Shown: positions 8,014 to 17,325, counted from the stretch's first letter. The stretch is DNA of 18,622 nt from Cudoniella acicularis (GCA_013054445.1 JAAMPI010001154.1:1-18622), one strand, 5' to 3'. A program made the numbers and translations. Notes: a model not told the origin generated them from the letters alone.

Positions 8014-8702
8014 TTGTCTTCTTCCAACAGCAGATCAATTATCTTCAACTCCCGGCTCCTGGGATCATTGCTATCCATCTACGCAAGGATTTTTACTCTG
8101 GCCCAAATGGAAAGTCCTGAGTCTGTACAGAGGCAGCTTACCTTAATCACAAGGGGGCTAACTGAACTTGATGGGGTCGACGCCCTCTGTAACATTTTGA
8201 GTGAGGGCAGAACTCTCAAGTGCTTCTGGGGTGAGCAGAAACCACGTTTGGATGATCTCCGCATGCTAAAGATACGCTCAGCAACCGCTCCAACAGGGAG
8301 AGTGAGAAATTCTCTCAGGCTCTCACCCAGCATGCGGCACTCTGCTAAGACCTGACATCCCAGCTCACATCGCATATTTTGTCTCTTTACTCAAACTGGC
8401 AGATTTCGTAAGGATAGCAAGGCGGCCAATAATAGTTTATTCGCCCTTCTAAAGTTAGTAGTCGTTCCTTTTAACAAACTTTATAGGAGAATATAAGGGC
8501 CTCTATACTCCCTGGCTGTTCAAATTCTTGCGTATTCCAAGTCAAATTTGAGGGCGAGCGGAAAGAAGGCGAGAGCAAAAGTTACGTTTTGTATGAGGAT
8601 ATCGAACTTGACTTCGCAAATGGAAAAATTTGGTCTTGGGACTCAACGCAGGCAGTGGCTGATTCTGTATGCGAGATTCTTGCTCCACTACGAAAATTAT
8701 AA
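8014..8702 (+). pseudogene. unidentified gene remnant split over several frames
   Basis: Four neighbouring coding-like pieces on the plus strand can be placed end to end. They are: frame 1 about 8014-8300 (SPESVQRQLTLITRGLTELD, then TLKCFWGEQKPRLDDLRMLK); a second frame about 8302-8395 (KFSQALTQHAAL, LTSQLTSHILSLYS); a third about 8395-8490 (RFRKDSKAANNSLFALLKLV); and a fourth about 8511-8702 (FQVKFEGERKEGESKSYVLY, then IWSWDSTQAVADSVCEILAP, ending LRKL and a stop). The amphipathic, charged composition and the well-formed end look like a real soluble protein that has suffered several indels and a few stops. I do not recognise the family and assign no function. No intron boundary explains the frame changes. 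Confidence 0.45.
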
Positions 8703-8888
8703 AATGCGAACAAAGAGTGTCAGTTGATGACCCAGCTGGCTTGCCCAGAGAATTAAGAATTGATTAAATAAGAGATATGTCGTAAAAGAGTGTATACAGC
8801 GTTAGGTCCTCCCCAAACCTCTATGATCAACACACCAAAACCAGCCAGTCACTCATATCTCCCGAACATCCCCTCCCCTGCCCCCCTC

Positions 8889-10604
8889 TCATCCCTCCAG
8901 CGGTACCAAAGGACACGTCTCCCCCGGACCAAAAATTCTATAATTCGCCTCCATCCCCTTACTTAAATGCGTATTAAAATGGCAGATCAACTGCCACATT
9001 CCCGGATTCGTAGCCGTCATATGGGTGGTTAGCATTTGGCCGGGATTTATGGGCACAGAAGCCATAGTGATGCCATTGTGCACAACGTTGTTACCGTGCC
9101 AGTGTGCCACGTGTGTATCGAAGCCCATGTCCATGATGTACCAGATGGCGGCGTCGTTGAGGCACATTGTGAAGGTGGGGTTGTTGGCATAGATGTAGCC
9201 GTTGATCTGGAGGGGTTGAGGTCAGTGAGGTGTTGGACGGAGAAGAGGGTATGTGAGGAAGACGGATAGATTTGGGGTGTGTGTGTCCAACTTACAGGAA
9301 AGAAATTCGCCGCCACAGAAGTATTCACCGTCGTGAGTGGGGAATTTATTTCCTGCGGATACCAGAACGTCCTATTGTCATTTGTTGGAACCGGGTAAGT
9401 ATCACTCTCGTTCTTGACACTTGGATAGACATTCGGAAGGTATTTCTGCACGTTGTGTAAGGCAAGGAAGGAGTTTGATTCCTGATTGTCGCCGTAGAAG
9501 ATGATGAATTCGCGGTTGCTGGCCATAGTTTTGTTCATCGTGCCCGGGTTGTAGACGATGACTGGGCCCGTGAGTCCGGCGTCTGTGTCTTGGTACCTTG
9601 AAATGTCGAAACATCGTTAGCAATGCGGCTTCAAAAAGAAAGAGAGAAGAAGCGAGCATCCTAGGGTTATGAGGAGACTTTTCTCGGGACCAGGAGTAAT
9701 TGCTCCACGAGTTTTAAAATTATCCGGATTAAGGAAAAGTTCTCTGGTTTTGCGGGCTACTTACATGCTAACATAAGAGTGGTACGCCCAGAGCTTGCTG
9801 TTGACTCCTGGATCGGGTGCGGAACTCGGTGGAATAAGCCTAGATGCGAAAGTAAGTCTTCCTTGAACTGACAACACCGAAAAGGATCGATTATACCACT
9901 TATAAACCACACAGCCTCCAGGGGGAACTGCATCACCCTCCGAAAATTCACTGGTTCCATTCGGGTAAAGACTGCCTTCACTGTCTTTGGTATAGAAAAG
10001 CCCCATAGAATGCATTGTAGCATAAAAAGAATCGAGTTTATTGACGAACATTATCTGAAAACCCGTAGTATATTAGAATAAAGCAAGATAAATATCACTT
10101 TGGATAGGAAATATTACGAACCTCAATCATATCGCCAACTTCACCTCGCAGAATAGGACCCGTAAATCCAAGCCAGTCAGGCTGTTCGCTTCTCTGCATA
10201 AAATCCGGACCAGTATATCCACGATACAGAGCTTTATCATATGTAGTTCCGATGCTGGTATTTGTTCCAATGTATCCGTATGTCTGTGCCCGAAACGATT
10301 CGTTCATTGGAACTCCCAACCAATTGTCCCAGCCTGAAGATTGCGTCAGTTATAGCTACTCTTGGGATGGGAATTGTCGGTATGAATTACCGGTAGGTGC
10401 ATAATTCCAGGCTTCAACCTCAGCTGCGACATAGTATCGACGAACGTTCCCGCTGAAATTGAATCCGAGTGGTTGGTAGTAGGGAAGCTTGCCGTCCATC
10501 TGGCTTGCACATCCCGAAAGGCTTCCAGTAGAAGTGAAGTTAGTGGGAGTGCTGAAAACTAGAGAAATTGAGGCTCCAAGAAAGCACAAAATTGGTAGAC
10601 GCAT
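8889..10604 (-). CDS. secreted ceruloplasmin-like multicopper oxidase
   Basis: Six exons on the minus strand (10604-10391, 10333-10122, 10054-9897, 9839-9765, 9596-9296, 9206-8889) join in phase through five GT-AG introns to 425 residues, with no internal stop. Residues 1-18 are a signal peptide. Two cupredoxin halves follow: RRYYVAAEVEAWNYAPTG early in the first, then DSEGSLYPNGTSE and VPPGGCVVYKW, as in ceruloplasmin/hephaestin-type oxidases. The type-1 copper ligands are all present (His352, Cys395, His400, Met405), as are His355 and His357 of HVAHWHG. Three trinuclear-centre positions differ from ceruloplasmin: HxHG is HSMG (Met159), HSH is HSY (Tyr217), and HCH is ICH (Ile394). It may therefore bind a type-1 copper yet lack a normal O2-reducing cluster. 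This may be a trait of the whole fungal subfamily. Several N-glycosylation sequons (NFT, NFS, NES, NTS, NGT) support secretion. Possible substrates are phenolics or metals, which is inference only. Confidence 0.88.
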
Positions 10605-10718
10605 TTTAGTATTTCAAAATAAGAAGCGGGGATTAAAGAAAGCGTGAAAGGAGAGAAGAATCTGGATGATGCGTTGCCTGCGTATCAGCAAAGAGATGAA
10701 ATATTGAAAACATATTGG

Positions 10719-10726
10719 ATTATATA
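10719..10726 (-). promoter_or_regulatory. TATA box of the multicopper oxidase gene
   Basis: On the minus strand TATATAAT (in GAGTATATAATCC) lies about 115 bp upstream of the start codon at 10604. It sits between the coding start and the tandem 22-bp repeats at 10794-10881. Confidence 0.5.
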
Positions 10727-10793
10727 CTCTTTAGTAAAGAGTCGCCATGAACATGATATCAGCTTTCTAAGCAGAAACGGGTTGCTGACTTCC

Positions 10794-10881
10794 CATACTG
10801 TGACTATTCACTGATCATACTGTGACTATTCACTGATCATACTGTGACTATTCACTGATCATACTGTGACTATTCACTGAT
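10794..10881. repeat. four perfect 22-bp tandem repeats in the MCO promoter
   Basis: Four identical 22-bp units (10794-10815, 10816-10837, 10838-10859, 10860-10881) each contain CATACTG followed by TGACTATTCACTGAT. They start about 68 bp upstream of the TATA box of the multicopper oxidase gene, and one turn of unit spacing is close to two helical turns. The TGACTA core on one strand and TGAATAGTCA on the other resemble bZIP/AP-1-type half sites, so the array could be a regulatory cluster. Perfect identity means recent expansion or conversion. Confidence 0.8.
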
Positions 10882-10883
10882 GA

Positions 10884-11793
10884 ACGCATGCCAGAACATC
10901 TTCAGAAAAATTTTCAAGGCTTCGTGAGATTCTAGGGCATGCGGTGAGATTCAAGCAGCTATACCAATTGGGAAGCAAAGGTGACCTCTGTGATATACAA
11001 ACAAGAATGTACAACGGGAGAAATGATTCCGAAAGCGATGCCCCGTCGCCCCTCGACGTCATCCTTCACTTGAAGCTGTGGTGGAAATACGTTCACGTAC
11101 ACCTTCGCCAACAGAAACGCGTAGTCACTCACAAAACGCCCATCCTAACTTCCTAATATCGTAAAGTGACTAAAGCGTAAGATGAGGCTATGTTAACCAG
11201 AGAAAGTCAGAGGCGCAATATACCAGTTCCCATCGGACTTAGGATACTCAAAGGCCTGGACTTGGCATGTCACCGATAACCGGCGGAGGATTTAGTAAAT
11301 GTGATTTAACTACCGTAAGCACACTCCACGGAATCAAGGTCTTCCGAACAAAAAAAAACAAGCAAAGCGCTGGCTGAATCATACGCTGCTAACGAAAGAG
11401 AATGCTTCATTCGCTAAGTCCATTTAGGGTAACACGAAAAGGGGGGAATCTTCGGACGATTCTCGGCGTCTCGCGCGTAAGCGACAGTTCACAAGCAGCA
11501 ACGATCTTCAGTATCTTTATTAACAGTGACATTCCAATGACGTTTCTGAATATCATGTTTTGTGTCGATACCCGAGTGTAAGCTGAGGATAACGAGGCGT
11601 TGGAAAGAGGGCGAAAGCAACGCCTAACTCCGAGGCGGAAAAGTTCGTCATTTCAAAAGGGAACGAAATTTGAGTCTTTGTATAACCGCACCTCTGTGGA
11701 TCACATGAGTTGGACACTCGACGTTGTATAATAGTACGAGACACTTCTTCAATATTTCGAAAAAATTAATGCACATTTGTTGAGTATCTGGAG
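10884..11793. other. intergenic region with one weak plus-strand open frame
   Basis: From 10884 a plus-strand frame stays open to the stop at 11156 (about 90 codons, with GSKGDLCDIQTRMYNGRND and a Trp-Trp stretch). It has coding-like composition but no recognised motif. An in-frame TGA directly precedes it and its only ATGs are internal. It may be a fragment of a lost gene (confidence about 0.2). The rest, 11157-11793, shows nothing I can support. Confidence 0.35.
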
Positions 11794-12213
11794 TTACGTT
11801 GACTTGACTTTATCGCGAAATGCGTAGTAACGCATCTCTTGATATTTCCGCATGATGTAATGGTGGTCAAAGAAGCGCAGTACCGCGCGATCGGGATCCT
11901 ATAGAAGAACTCAGTGTTGAATTTCGGCTCCAAGTTCGCGTTGCTGTCCGAAGAACAGGGGTTTACCGCCGGCTTTCTCGTGGTCGCTGGTTAGAAAGAT
12001 CAAGTAACACGCATAGAGGTAGATCATTCCAACTCACCTCTTTTGTTTTTCTCCTGAACGTAGGGAAAACCTCTCAGATAATATTCGTGCAATATTCAAC
12101 TGACTGTTAATTGTAAAAATTTTCACTTCGTAAGGAATAAAACCGTAGCTGCATCCATAAGGCATTCCATATTTCTGTACGTGCTTAACTTGTCCCCTAT
12201 ATTGCCAGTAGTA
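11794..12213 (-). pseudogene. unidentified two-exon coding remnant
   Basis: On the minus strand a frame open from about 12213 reads YYWQYRGQVKHVQKYGMPYG, then CSYGFIPYEVKIFTINSQLN and ARILSERFSLRSGEKQK. It reaches a consensus donor GTGAGT at 12037. A 51-nt intron ending CTAACCAG (acceptor at 11987) joins in phase to DHEKAGGKPLFFGQQRELGA, then DPDRAVLRFFDHHYIMRKYQ and EMRYYAFRDKVKST, with a terminal stop at 11794. Two stops, TGA at 11911 and TAG at 11899, interrupt exon 2, both explicable by one C-to-T step. The in-phase intron, good branch site and composition argue for a former gene. I do not recognise the family. It lies just downstream of the HET-like remnant on the same strand but in a different register, so a common origin is possible and unproven. 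Confidence 0.4.
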
Positions 12214-12234
12214 TCAATTAGGACGTTTCCAAAT

Positions 12235-12723
12235 CTAAGAGTCTAAGAAAAGGAAGAAGGAAAGATTACCTTTAATGCACTTATTTGAAGATATTCTCTC
12301 ATGAAAGTCGTCCAGAAGGCCAATACCAAAGATCGGAATAGCGCGTCCAAGAACCCCGAATCCAATTTTCTCTGGACGAATAACGAGAAACAGATGCCGG
12401 CCTGTCCTCGCTAACTCGCAGAAGGTATCCCGGCTCTTGGTAGCACAAGATGCAATGCCAACTATCCCCCGCGTAGTAGCAAACATGCGATATTCTCTAT
12501 GCGTCGTCTCTTGATCGTTCAAGTGGGGGAAGTACCCCGTGAAGCTCTGGTCGAGTATGTAAAGTCTGCCCAGCGTCTGAGTACTGTGGTTGCCTTGAGT
12601 GGTAAGATCTGCGGCCCTTGTGTGCCACTCCTCTTCGATAGGGAATCGGCTCGTAGGCCCAATCGAATTTCTTCGTTGGTAAGCAGGGAGTCGAGCTCTG
12701 CGCGACCTATTTTGCGTGACACG
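12235..12723 (-). pseudogene. HET-like protein, C-terminal region remnant
   Basis: A minus-strand frame is open for about 162 codons (12723 to the stop at 12235) but lacks an upstream start, and a TAG at 12724 closes it. It includes FPIEEEWHTRAADLTT, LYILDQSFTGYFPHLND, then REYRMFATTRGIVGIASC, a segment with DTFCELARTGRHLFLVIRP, and FGVLGRAIPIFGIGLLDDF. The order of an RxFxTxxGxxGIA strand, a short loop, an LxxxxFLVIRP strand and a LxGRAxxxGI-like strand resembles the C-terminal beta-rich part of many fungal HET proteins (pattern R.FFVT..G..G...L..G....VLRP...Y.L.GE.YV.GIM). The HET catalytic blocks themselves are absent. The family call is tentative; it may be a relic of a second HET gene. 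Confidence 0.4.
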
Positions 12724-12973
12724 CTACCAGAACATTGATCTGAACTGTTTGATGTGTTAGGCCCCACCCAAGTTACTGTGCCTTTTGCGTGAATTTTAGT
12801 ATTGCAGAACGAGCTGTTGAGGAGAGAAAATTGCGACGCGGTACAGGTGTTATACCTAGAGAGCTGTCAATTAAACGCTTTACGACACTCGAATAACAAC
12901 GATATTAGAAAAAATAGTGAATGTGCTAAAAGGAGAGAACAAATTCTTCAATCCACAGCGTCTTCGTTTTTAT

Positions 12974-13045
12974 ATTATGTTAGAATAAGACGGTGATTAT
13001 TCTTTGAAGTGTTATAGCAAGCCACGAATGTGTGATCTGTTGAAA
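12974..13045 (+). repeat. dispersed repeat, copy B
   Basis: The partner of 7615-7680, with ATTATGTTAGAATAAGAC and GTGATTATTCTTTGAAGTG against ATTGTATTAGACTAAGAC and GTGATTATTCTTTAAGGTG. Roughly four of five bases agree over the best 45. Both copies lie on the plus strand near HET-related sequences, but their orientation relative to those genes differs. Confidence 0.5.
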
Positions 13046-14162
13046 ATGCCGCGATTAAAGCGGATAAAATAACTTGAAAAAGAGGTAATTGATTTTTAAG
13101 GTATCTTGTAATTTCTACTATAATTCAAGGGCTTCATTTGCTCCTACGAAAAGCTTTAGAACTTAGAAATATTACCACCGTTGATAATTAGTGCGGCTCG
13201 GCTAGGCTGGGTGCGCTCGCTGAAAGTACCCGGACAGCGGCCCTTTTAGTGGTTGTATCGCTAAATTACAGCGCCAGAAGTGCCCTGAAGGTCAGCGCAC
13301 TCTCGCTAACTTATCCGTTGCGCTGCCACCAGCTTTGCACTGGACCGTGCACTTCTAAGCGAGGAAATCCAGCAAACCAGAGAACCAAGATCTGGGTTTG
13401 AGCCTTCTGATTTGCTACGATTTTGCGCGTACAATTAATCATGAACTGCAAAGCTGATGGCAGCGCAACGGATAGGCTACGACACACAACAAAATGAATA
13501 ATAAACGAAGTGGTTTGGAAAGGTTTATGATTTTTTTCACAACTACTATGTAAAAATTTAATAGGCGTTTTGAATTTAACATGATATGGAGGATCTACAT
13601 TTACTAATTGAGATGCGACCATTTTTATAGTGATCAAAATATGTTCTAAAGGTTTTCTGCCCTTCTTGAACGCCCCCCGATGTCACTATCGACACTCGAA
13701 AATTACAAAATAACAGTGTATTATGAAACAATAAAATCCGCAGGGCCGCCTTATAGCACAATATTTAATTGAATTTTTTTTAATTGAGTTCCGAATAATT
13801 AATTAAAAAAAGTATTACATTTTGAAGTCTTCAAGAATCTCCCTCTTGCCTCCCCCTCCCCCATTTCCTAACCCTTAAATGACTCCCCACCTACCCCGCA
13901 AACTCAACGGACAGATGGAAACTACTAATCTTCTCGGTATGTTTCATACTATTATTCCCCTCTCATTCCGCCGTTCCCATTCATTAGCCACGACTCAGTA
14001 ATTCCACCCTTTTCCACTCACAAAACTTCCAAACTCCTCAAACTCTTATAAAAGTCCGATCGGAGTTCGCTTGACCATCGTCACACCCAAATCGCATATT
14101 AAAAAATCGGCATTCGGCGTTCGTAATTCTTCGTACCCGTATTTTTAGATTGCTATTCTATG
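13046..14162. other. intergenic, no supported gene
   Basis: Apart from the inverted-repeat element at 13312-13474 I see no gene. The remainder includes T- and A-rich runs (13770-13815), a C/T-rich segment (13840-14040) and a TATAAAA-containing stretch at 14047 with no convincing coding sequence after it. Short frames here have no signal peptide, motif or splice support. Confidence 0.4.
13312..13474. repeat. 163-bp inverted-repeat element (MITE-like)
   Basis: The 28-bp arms at 13312-13339 and 13447-13474 are inverted copies with one mismatch (C against T, a transition). Each begins TATCCGTTGCGCTGCCA on its own strand. The 107 bp between them have no coding content, and an inner TGCAC/GTGCA pair could add a small hairpin. 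No target-site duplication is evident. It has the shape of a miniature inverted-repeat transposable element. Confidence 0.55.
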
Positions 14163-14903
14163 TTAAGGATGTTTGGGATCGGCAAGGTGGATAAAATCCC
14201 CGCCCGGCTCCGAGATGGCTGAATTGGGAATTTGAGTTAGATTGTTTAAATGAATAGCGAGTGTTCTTGGGATATTGGCAGGCTTTTCGAGATCTGAAGA
14301 TATCATGTGGTGCATTGTGATGTCAGGACCTGCGTATTCGTTTGGATGGGAGTGGTTGCGGGGAGGGGTTCGATATTGGGGTATATATTGTTGAGCAGGG
14401 AATAACTGTCCGGTTCCGAAGTTCCGAAACAAATTACTTTGTTTTCAACATCTAGTGATGGCAAAATCACTAAGTGGTGAGAGAGTAGTGGTGACAAGTG
14501 CTCTCTGCATTTTGCGGCTTGCGAATGTTCATTCAAGGGTCAAGTCCGACCCCGAATTCCCATCCCCTTCTCGCATCCCGTATTGCGACTGTCATATTTG
14601 GACATGAAGTTTGAATCTTCTGCAATATTTCAAGTTCCTTATGAGAAGTATTCACAAGAATAAAAAGCTTGATAAATTGTAATACCAGTGCCTGGAATTA
14701 AGCTTCAAGCACAATTTCAATGAGAATTTGTGTTCACTCCCTTATAAAAAGCACAATAATACTATTGAAGGGAGCAGGGAAATGTTTGAAATCAACACCT
14801 TCGATTTTCAATTTGCCCGCCCTATGTACACATGTTTCCACTCGATATTTACATTTCTCCAAAATGATTTCAACTTCTCAACTTTTCAAACCCTCTTATG
14901 CGC
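14163..14903. other. intergenic, one doubtful minus-strand frame
   Basis: A minus-strand frame at 14432-14163 ends SEPGGDFIHLADPKHP and overlaps another from 14536. Both are rich in Pro/His/Asn and could be a scrap of a gene, but I find no start context, splice pattern or family motif (coding probability about 0.15). The right end is the downstream flank of the esterase gene. Confidence 0.35.
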
Positions 14904-15683
14904 CTACGCAACAAACTCCACTTCTCTCGCGACAGTGCTATTTCCCGCTTCAATCACATTGATTGCATTTATTATCGCCGGGTACCACTTCGCAGCCATT
15001 TTAGTATCACCGCTTTCATTTGGATGCACACCATCCCTCAAATCTGTAGTACTGAAGCCAGTGTATTGATCGACGACCCAGATTGGAGACTGTGTGGTAT
15101 TCTTGGAGACAGCCCATGCAGGAATGGCTTTGTTCAAAGCTTGAATTGCAGTGTTAGAAGAACCAATGCCGATGGGAATAATTTGAGCCACCTGCACGTA
15201 GTTAGTTTCCGCCTAGCAAAAATATAAACAGAGAACCTACAATAATTTTAATTTTCGGATTCGAATCCTCATCTGCTGCACCAACGTACTGAACGCCGTA
15301 ATAATATCCTCTGTCTTCTTGCTCTTCTGCACAATATCATTCGTCCCCAAATGCATCGTGATCAAATCCGCGGGATTCTTCTTCAACCAGTCAACAAGCT
15401 GTTTCTTATCCGCGATATCGATAGCCAGGAATCCAGAATGTCCTTCGTTGTTTTTCTCGTAGTTGGTGGTCTTGCAGCCAGATGGGTTCTGGTTCGTGCC
15501 GGATCCGACGAATTCGGTGTTCTTGTATCCGGCTGTTTGCATTTGTGTCCAGAGGAGACCCCGCCAGCAGACAATTTCGGTGATCGAGTCGCCGAAGGGC
15601 ATGTATCTGAGTTTGTTGGTTTGTGCAGATACAGAGGCTGAGAGGAGGAGGGTGAGCAACGGGAGACTGCTGAGTCGGACCAT
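14904..15683 (-). CDS. CE3-type SGNH/GDSL esterase, probably frameshifted
   Basis: Exon 1 (15683-15241) begins with a signal peptide (residues 1-20, cut after VSA). It carries the SGNH blocks of carbohydrate esterase family 3: GDSITEIVCWRGLLW with nucleophile Ser33, FVGSGTN, NNEGHSGFLAIDI and MHLGTNDIV with Asn115. Exon 2 (15191-14904) starts VAQIIPIGIGSSNTAI and ends with the Asp-His block DLRDGVHPNESGDTKMAAKW. CE3 enzymes deacetylate xylan outside the cell. The obvious 49-nt intron (donor GTAGGT at 15240, branch ACTAAC, acceptor CAG at 15192) leaves the exons one base out of register. The segment SNPKIKII just before the donor lies in a different frame from the preceding LVQQM, so one base appears to be missing near 15255-15270. 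A weak GTGCAG donor at 15281 would restore frame but delete a conserved strand. Either the gene is a young pseudogene or the sequence has an error here. It is otherwise intact. Confidence 0.8.
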
Positions 15684-15770
15684 TTTGAATGAGGAATTTC
15701 AGAAACAAACTTGAAAATTGTACTTTTTAAGGTGAGACTGGAGAGATATCTGAGAGTGGGAAAGAGGACT

Positions 15771-15777
15771 TTATATA
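15771..15777 (-). promoter_or_regulatory. TATA box of the CE3 esterase gene
   Basis: On the minus strand TATATAA (in GACTATATAAAGTCC, itself part of an imperfect palindrome) lies about 90 bp upstream of the start codon at 15683. Confidence 0.5.
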
Positions 15778-15799
15778 GTCAGGTGGATGATTTCCCTTC

Positions 15800-16911
15800 C
15801 TCCACGAACATTTAAGGATTGTTCTCCGCAGGCGGAGTAATATGCATCCGTTTGGCTGGAAATAATATCAATGTACTGTACGGGTGTAACGCTATCGGCT
15901 AATTCCAGAACAGACGTGTCGGAATTGAACTTTCGGAATACAAACACCCACTTTAGCCTTGTTTTAGACTTCAGAACCTTGTTAACATAGTATTGTATTA
16001 AAACGAACCTTTTATCAGGCCTCGTATTCGCATTCCTTTTCTACAATAATTCCAGATTTCGCCACTAAATAATATTTCTAACGTAGGACATTCAAATGAG
16101 TGTACGTTTTATAATGTGACCTTTTGACTGCCTGCACAAGACCCAAATATATACATGCTTTATTCATGCTAATAGAATATAATAAGTTGATAGTAGCCTT
16201 GCAGTACAAAAAATTATTCTTTCGTTAGATTGGAAATACCATAGCCCGTCGAATGCAGCCCGCGCCCACGACGCTTTAAAAAGTTACCACTAAATTGTTA
16301 TGATAAAGTATTGCAAACGGCAGGGATATGATTGAATTTCTCCTCTTATCTATTCTAGATACCCGGCGCATTGTTCAAGACGTCGGTTATTGAAATATTT
16401 TGAAGTGCTTGGTGCGATGTATCGTGATTTTTCGAATGGTCAAAAGGTGGTAAAGAAAGCGCTACATGTTCTTTGAACGCTCGGCGCCCACTAACTGTCG
16501 TGGTTTTTCTTTTCGTACTTGAACTGACTCTCAAAACTGAAGAAATATAAATGAAATAATCCAAAAGAAGCCGCGTCGGAGAAGGCTGGGAAATGTTCTC
16601 GCTTAAAATAGGGGAACGTCCCGCCGCGACTTGGTGGCCGCACCGATTTGCTTCTGTTGAACGCCTACTGCTCGCTACTACTTTTTTGATTATTTTTGCG
16701 GCAACGAAGCGCGATTTTGAGCTCAGGGTCTATCTTCTGGGTTTCATGGGAACATATATGTCATGCCGACACTAAGTCTCAAAGAAAATTTCCTGCTCCA
16801 TTCCAATTTCCCACAAGGCCGTATTAATTTTCTTTACAGCTTCAACGCAGATCTAAAATCTTCCTTCCTCGCATCGGCTATCTACACAACTCCAGACTCA
16901 GTTCTCCAAAA
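15800..16911. other. intergenic, no supported gene
   Basis: Sequence of mixed composition between the esterase promoter and the small membrane-protein gene. Open frames at 16355-16564 (minus) and 16593-16775 (plus) have no motif or conserved-looking structure. No RNA gene or repeat is visible. Confidence 0.4.
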
Positions 16912-17325
16912 ATGTGCTGGTGCCCAATCATCAGTAATTTCTTCACCCGATTTATCCTCCCGATTATCTGGTTTCTCTCCGAGGGCTTGATAACATGCTT
17001 AATACTAGCGAGTTTAACAGAAGCCTACCAGCAATTCTACCTTAAGAAAAAATCCGCCAAATATCTCCTGCCTGGCCCTGAAAGCAATTACGAAATCTAC
17101 GGACCAAAAAGGGAAGGCTTCCAAACAATTCCAGAGATCTTGGGTACCCAAGAGAAGCATTATCTTCAGCCAGGAGAAAGCCACGAAATATATGAAGCGA
17201 GAAGTGAAGGCCTCGAGAAAGTGAAAGAGATTTTGGATACTCAGGAAAAGAAATTTGGAAAAGGAGGAGGCAGAACAATGGTTTTTGAAGATAAGAGAGC
17301 TTCGTCTTTGTCGGCTGTGGAATAA
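16912..17325 (+). CDS. small predicted membrane protein with an internal duplication
   Basis: A single-exon frame of 137 residues with a fair start context (CCAAAAATGTG). Residues about 5-35 are strongly hydrophobic (IISNFFTRFILPIIWFLSEG then LITCLILASL), suggesting one or two membrane segments or a signal anchor. The rest is soluble and charged. It contains two related blocks of about 30 residues: ESNYEIYGPKREGFQTIPEI then LGTQEKHY, and ESHEIYEARSEGLEKVKEIL then DTQEKKF. The shared pattern is ES-x-x-EIY-x-x-x-x-EG-x-x-x-(I/V)-x-EIL-x-TQEK. The duplication and lack of stops support a real gene. I do not recognise the family and propose no function. No TATA box is obvious, and an upstream exon is possible. 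Confidence 0.5.
   Translation: MCWCPIISNFFTRFILPIIWFLSEGLITCLILASLTEAYQQFYLKKKSAKYLLPGPESNYEIYGPKREGFQTIPEILGTQEKHYLQPGESHEIYEARSEGLEKVKEILDTQEKKFGKGGGRTMVFEDKRASSLSAVE

Noticed and set aside
7788..8120. Plus-strand open frame of 110 codons
   Set aside because: Its Ser/Pro/Leu-rich content follows from a C/T-rich tract and its end overlaps the better supported remnant in another frame.
15240..15285. Possible tRNA T-arm (GGATTCGAATCC)
   Set aside because: No acceptor, D or anticodon stems fit around it, and it lies within the esterase coding region.
15351..15714. Several plus- and minus-strand frames within the esterase exon
   Set aside because: They lack motifs and overlap the SGNH-coding frame.
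16593..16775. Plus-strand open frame of 60 codons
   Set aside because: Short, no start context or homology clue, and not joined in phase by clear splice sites to the frame at 16912.
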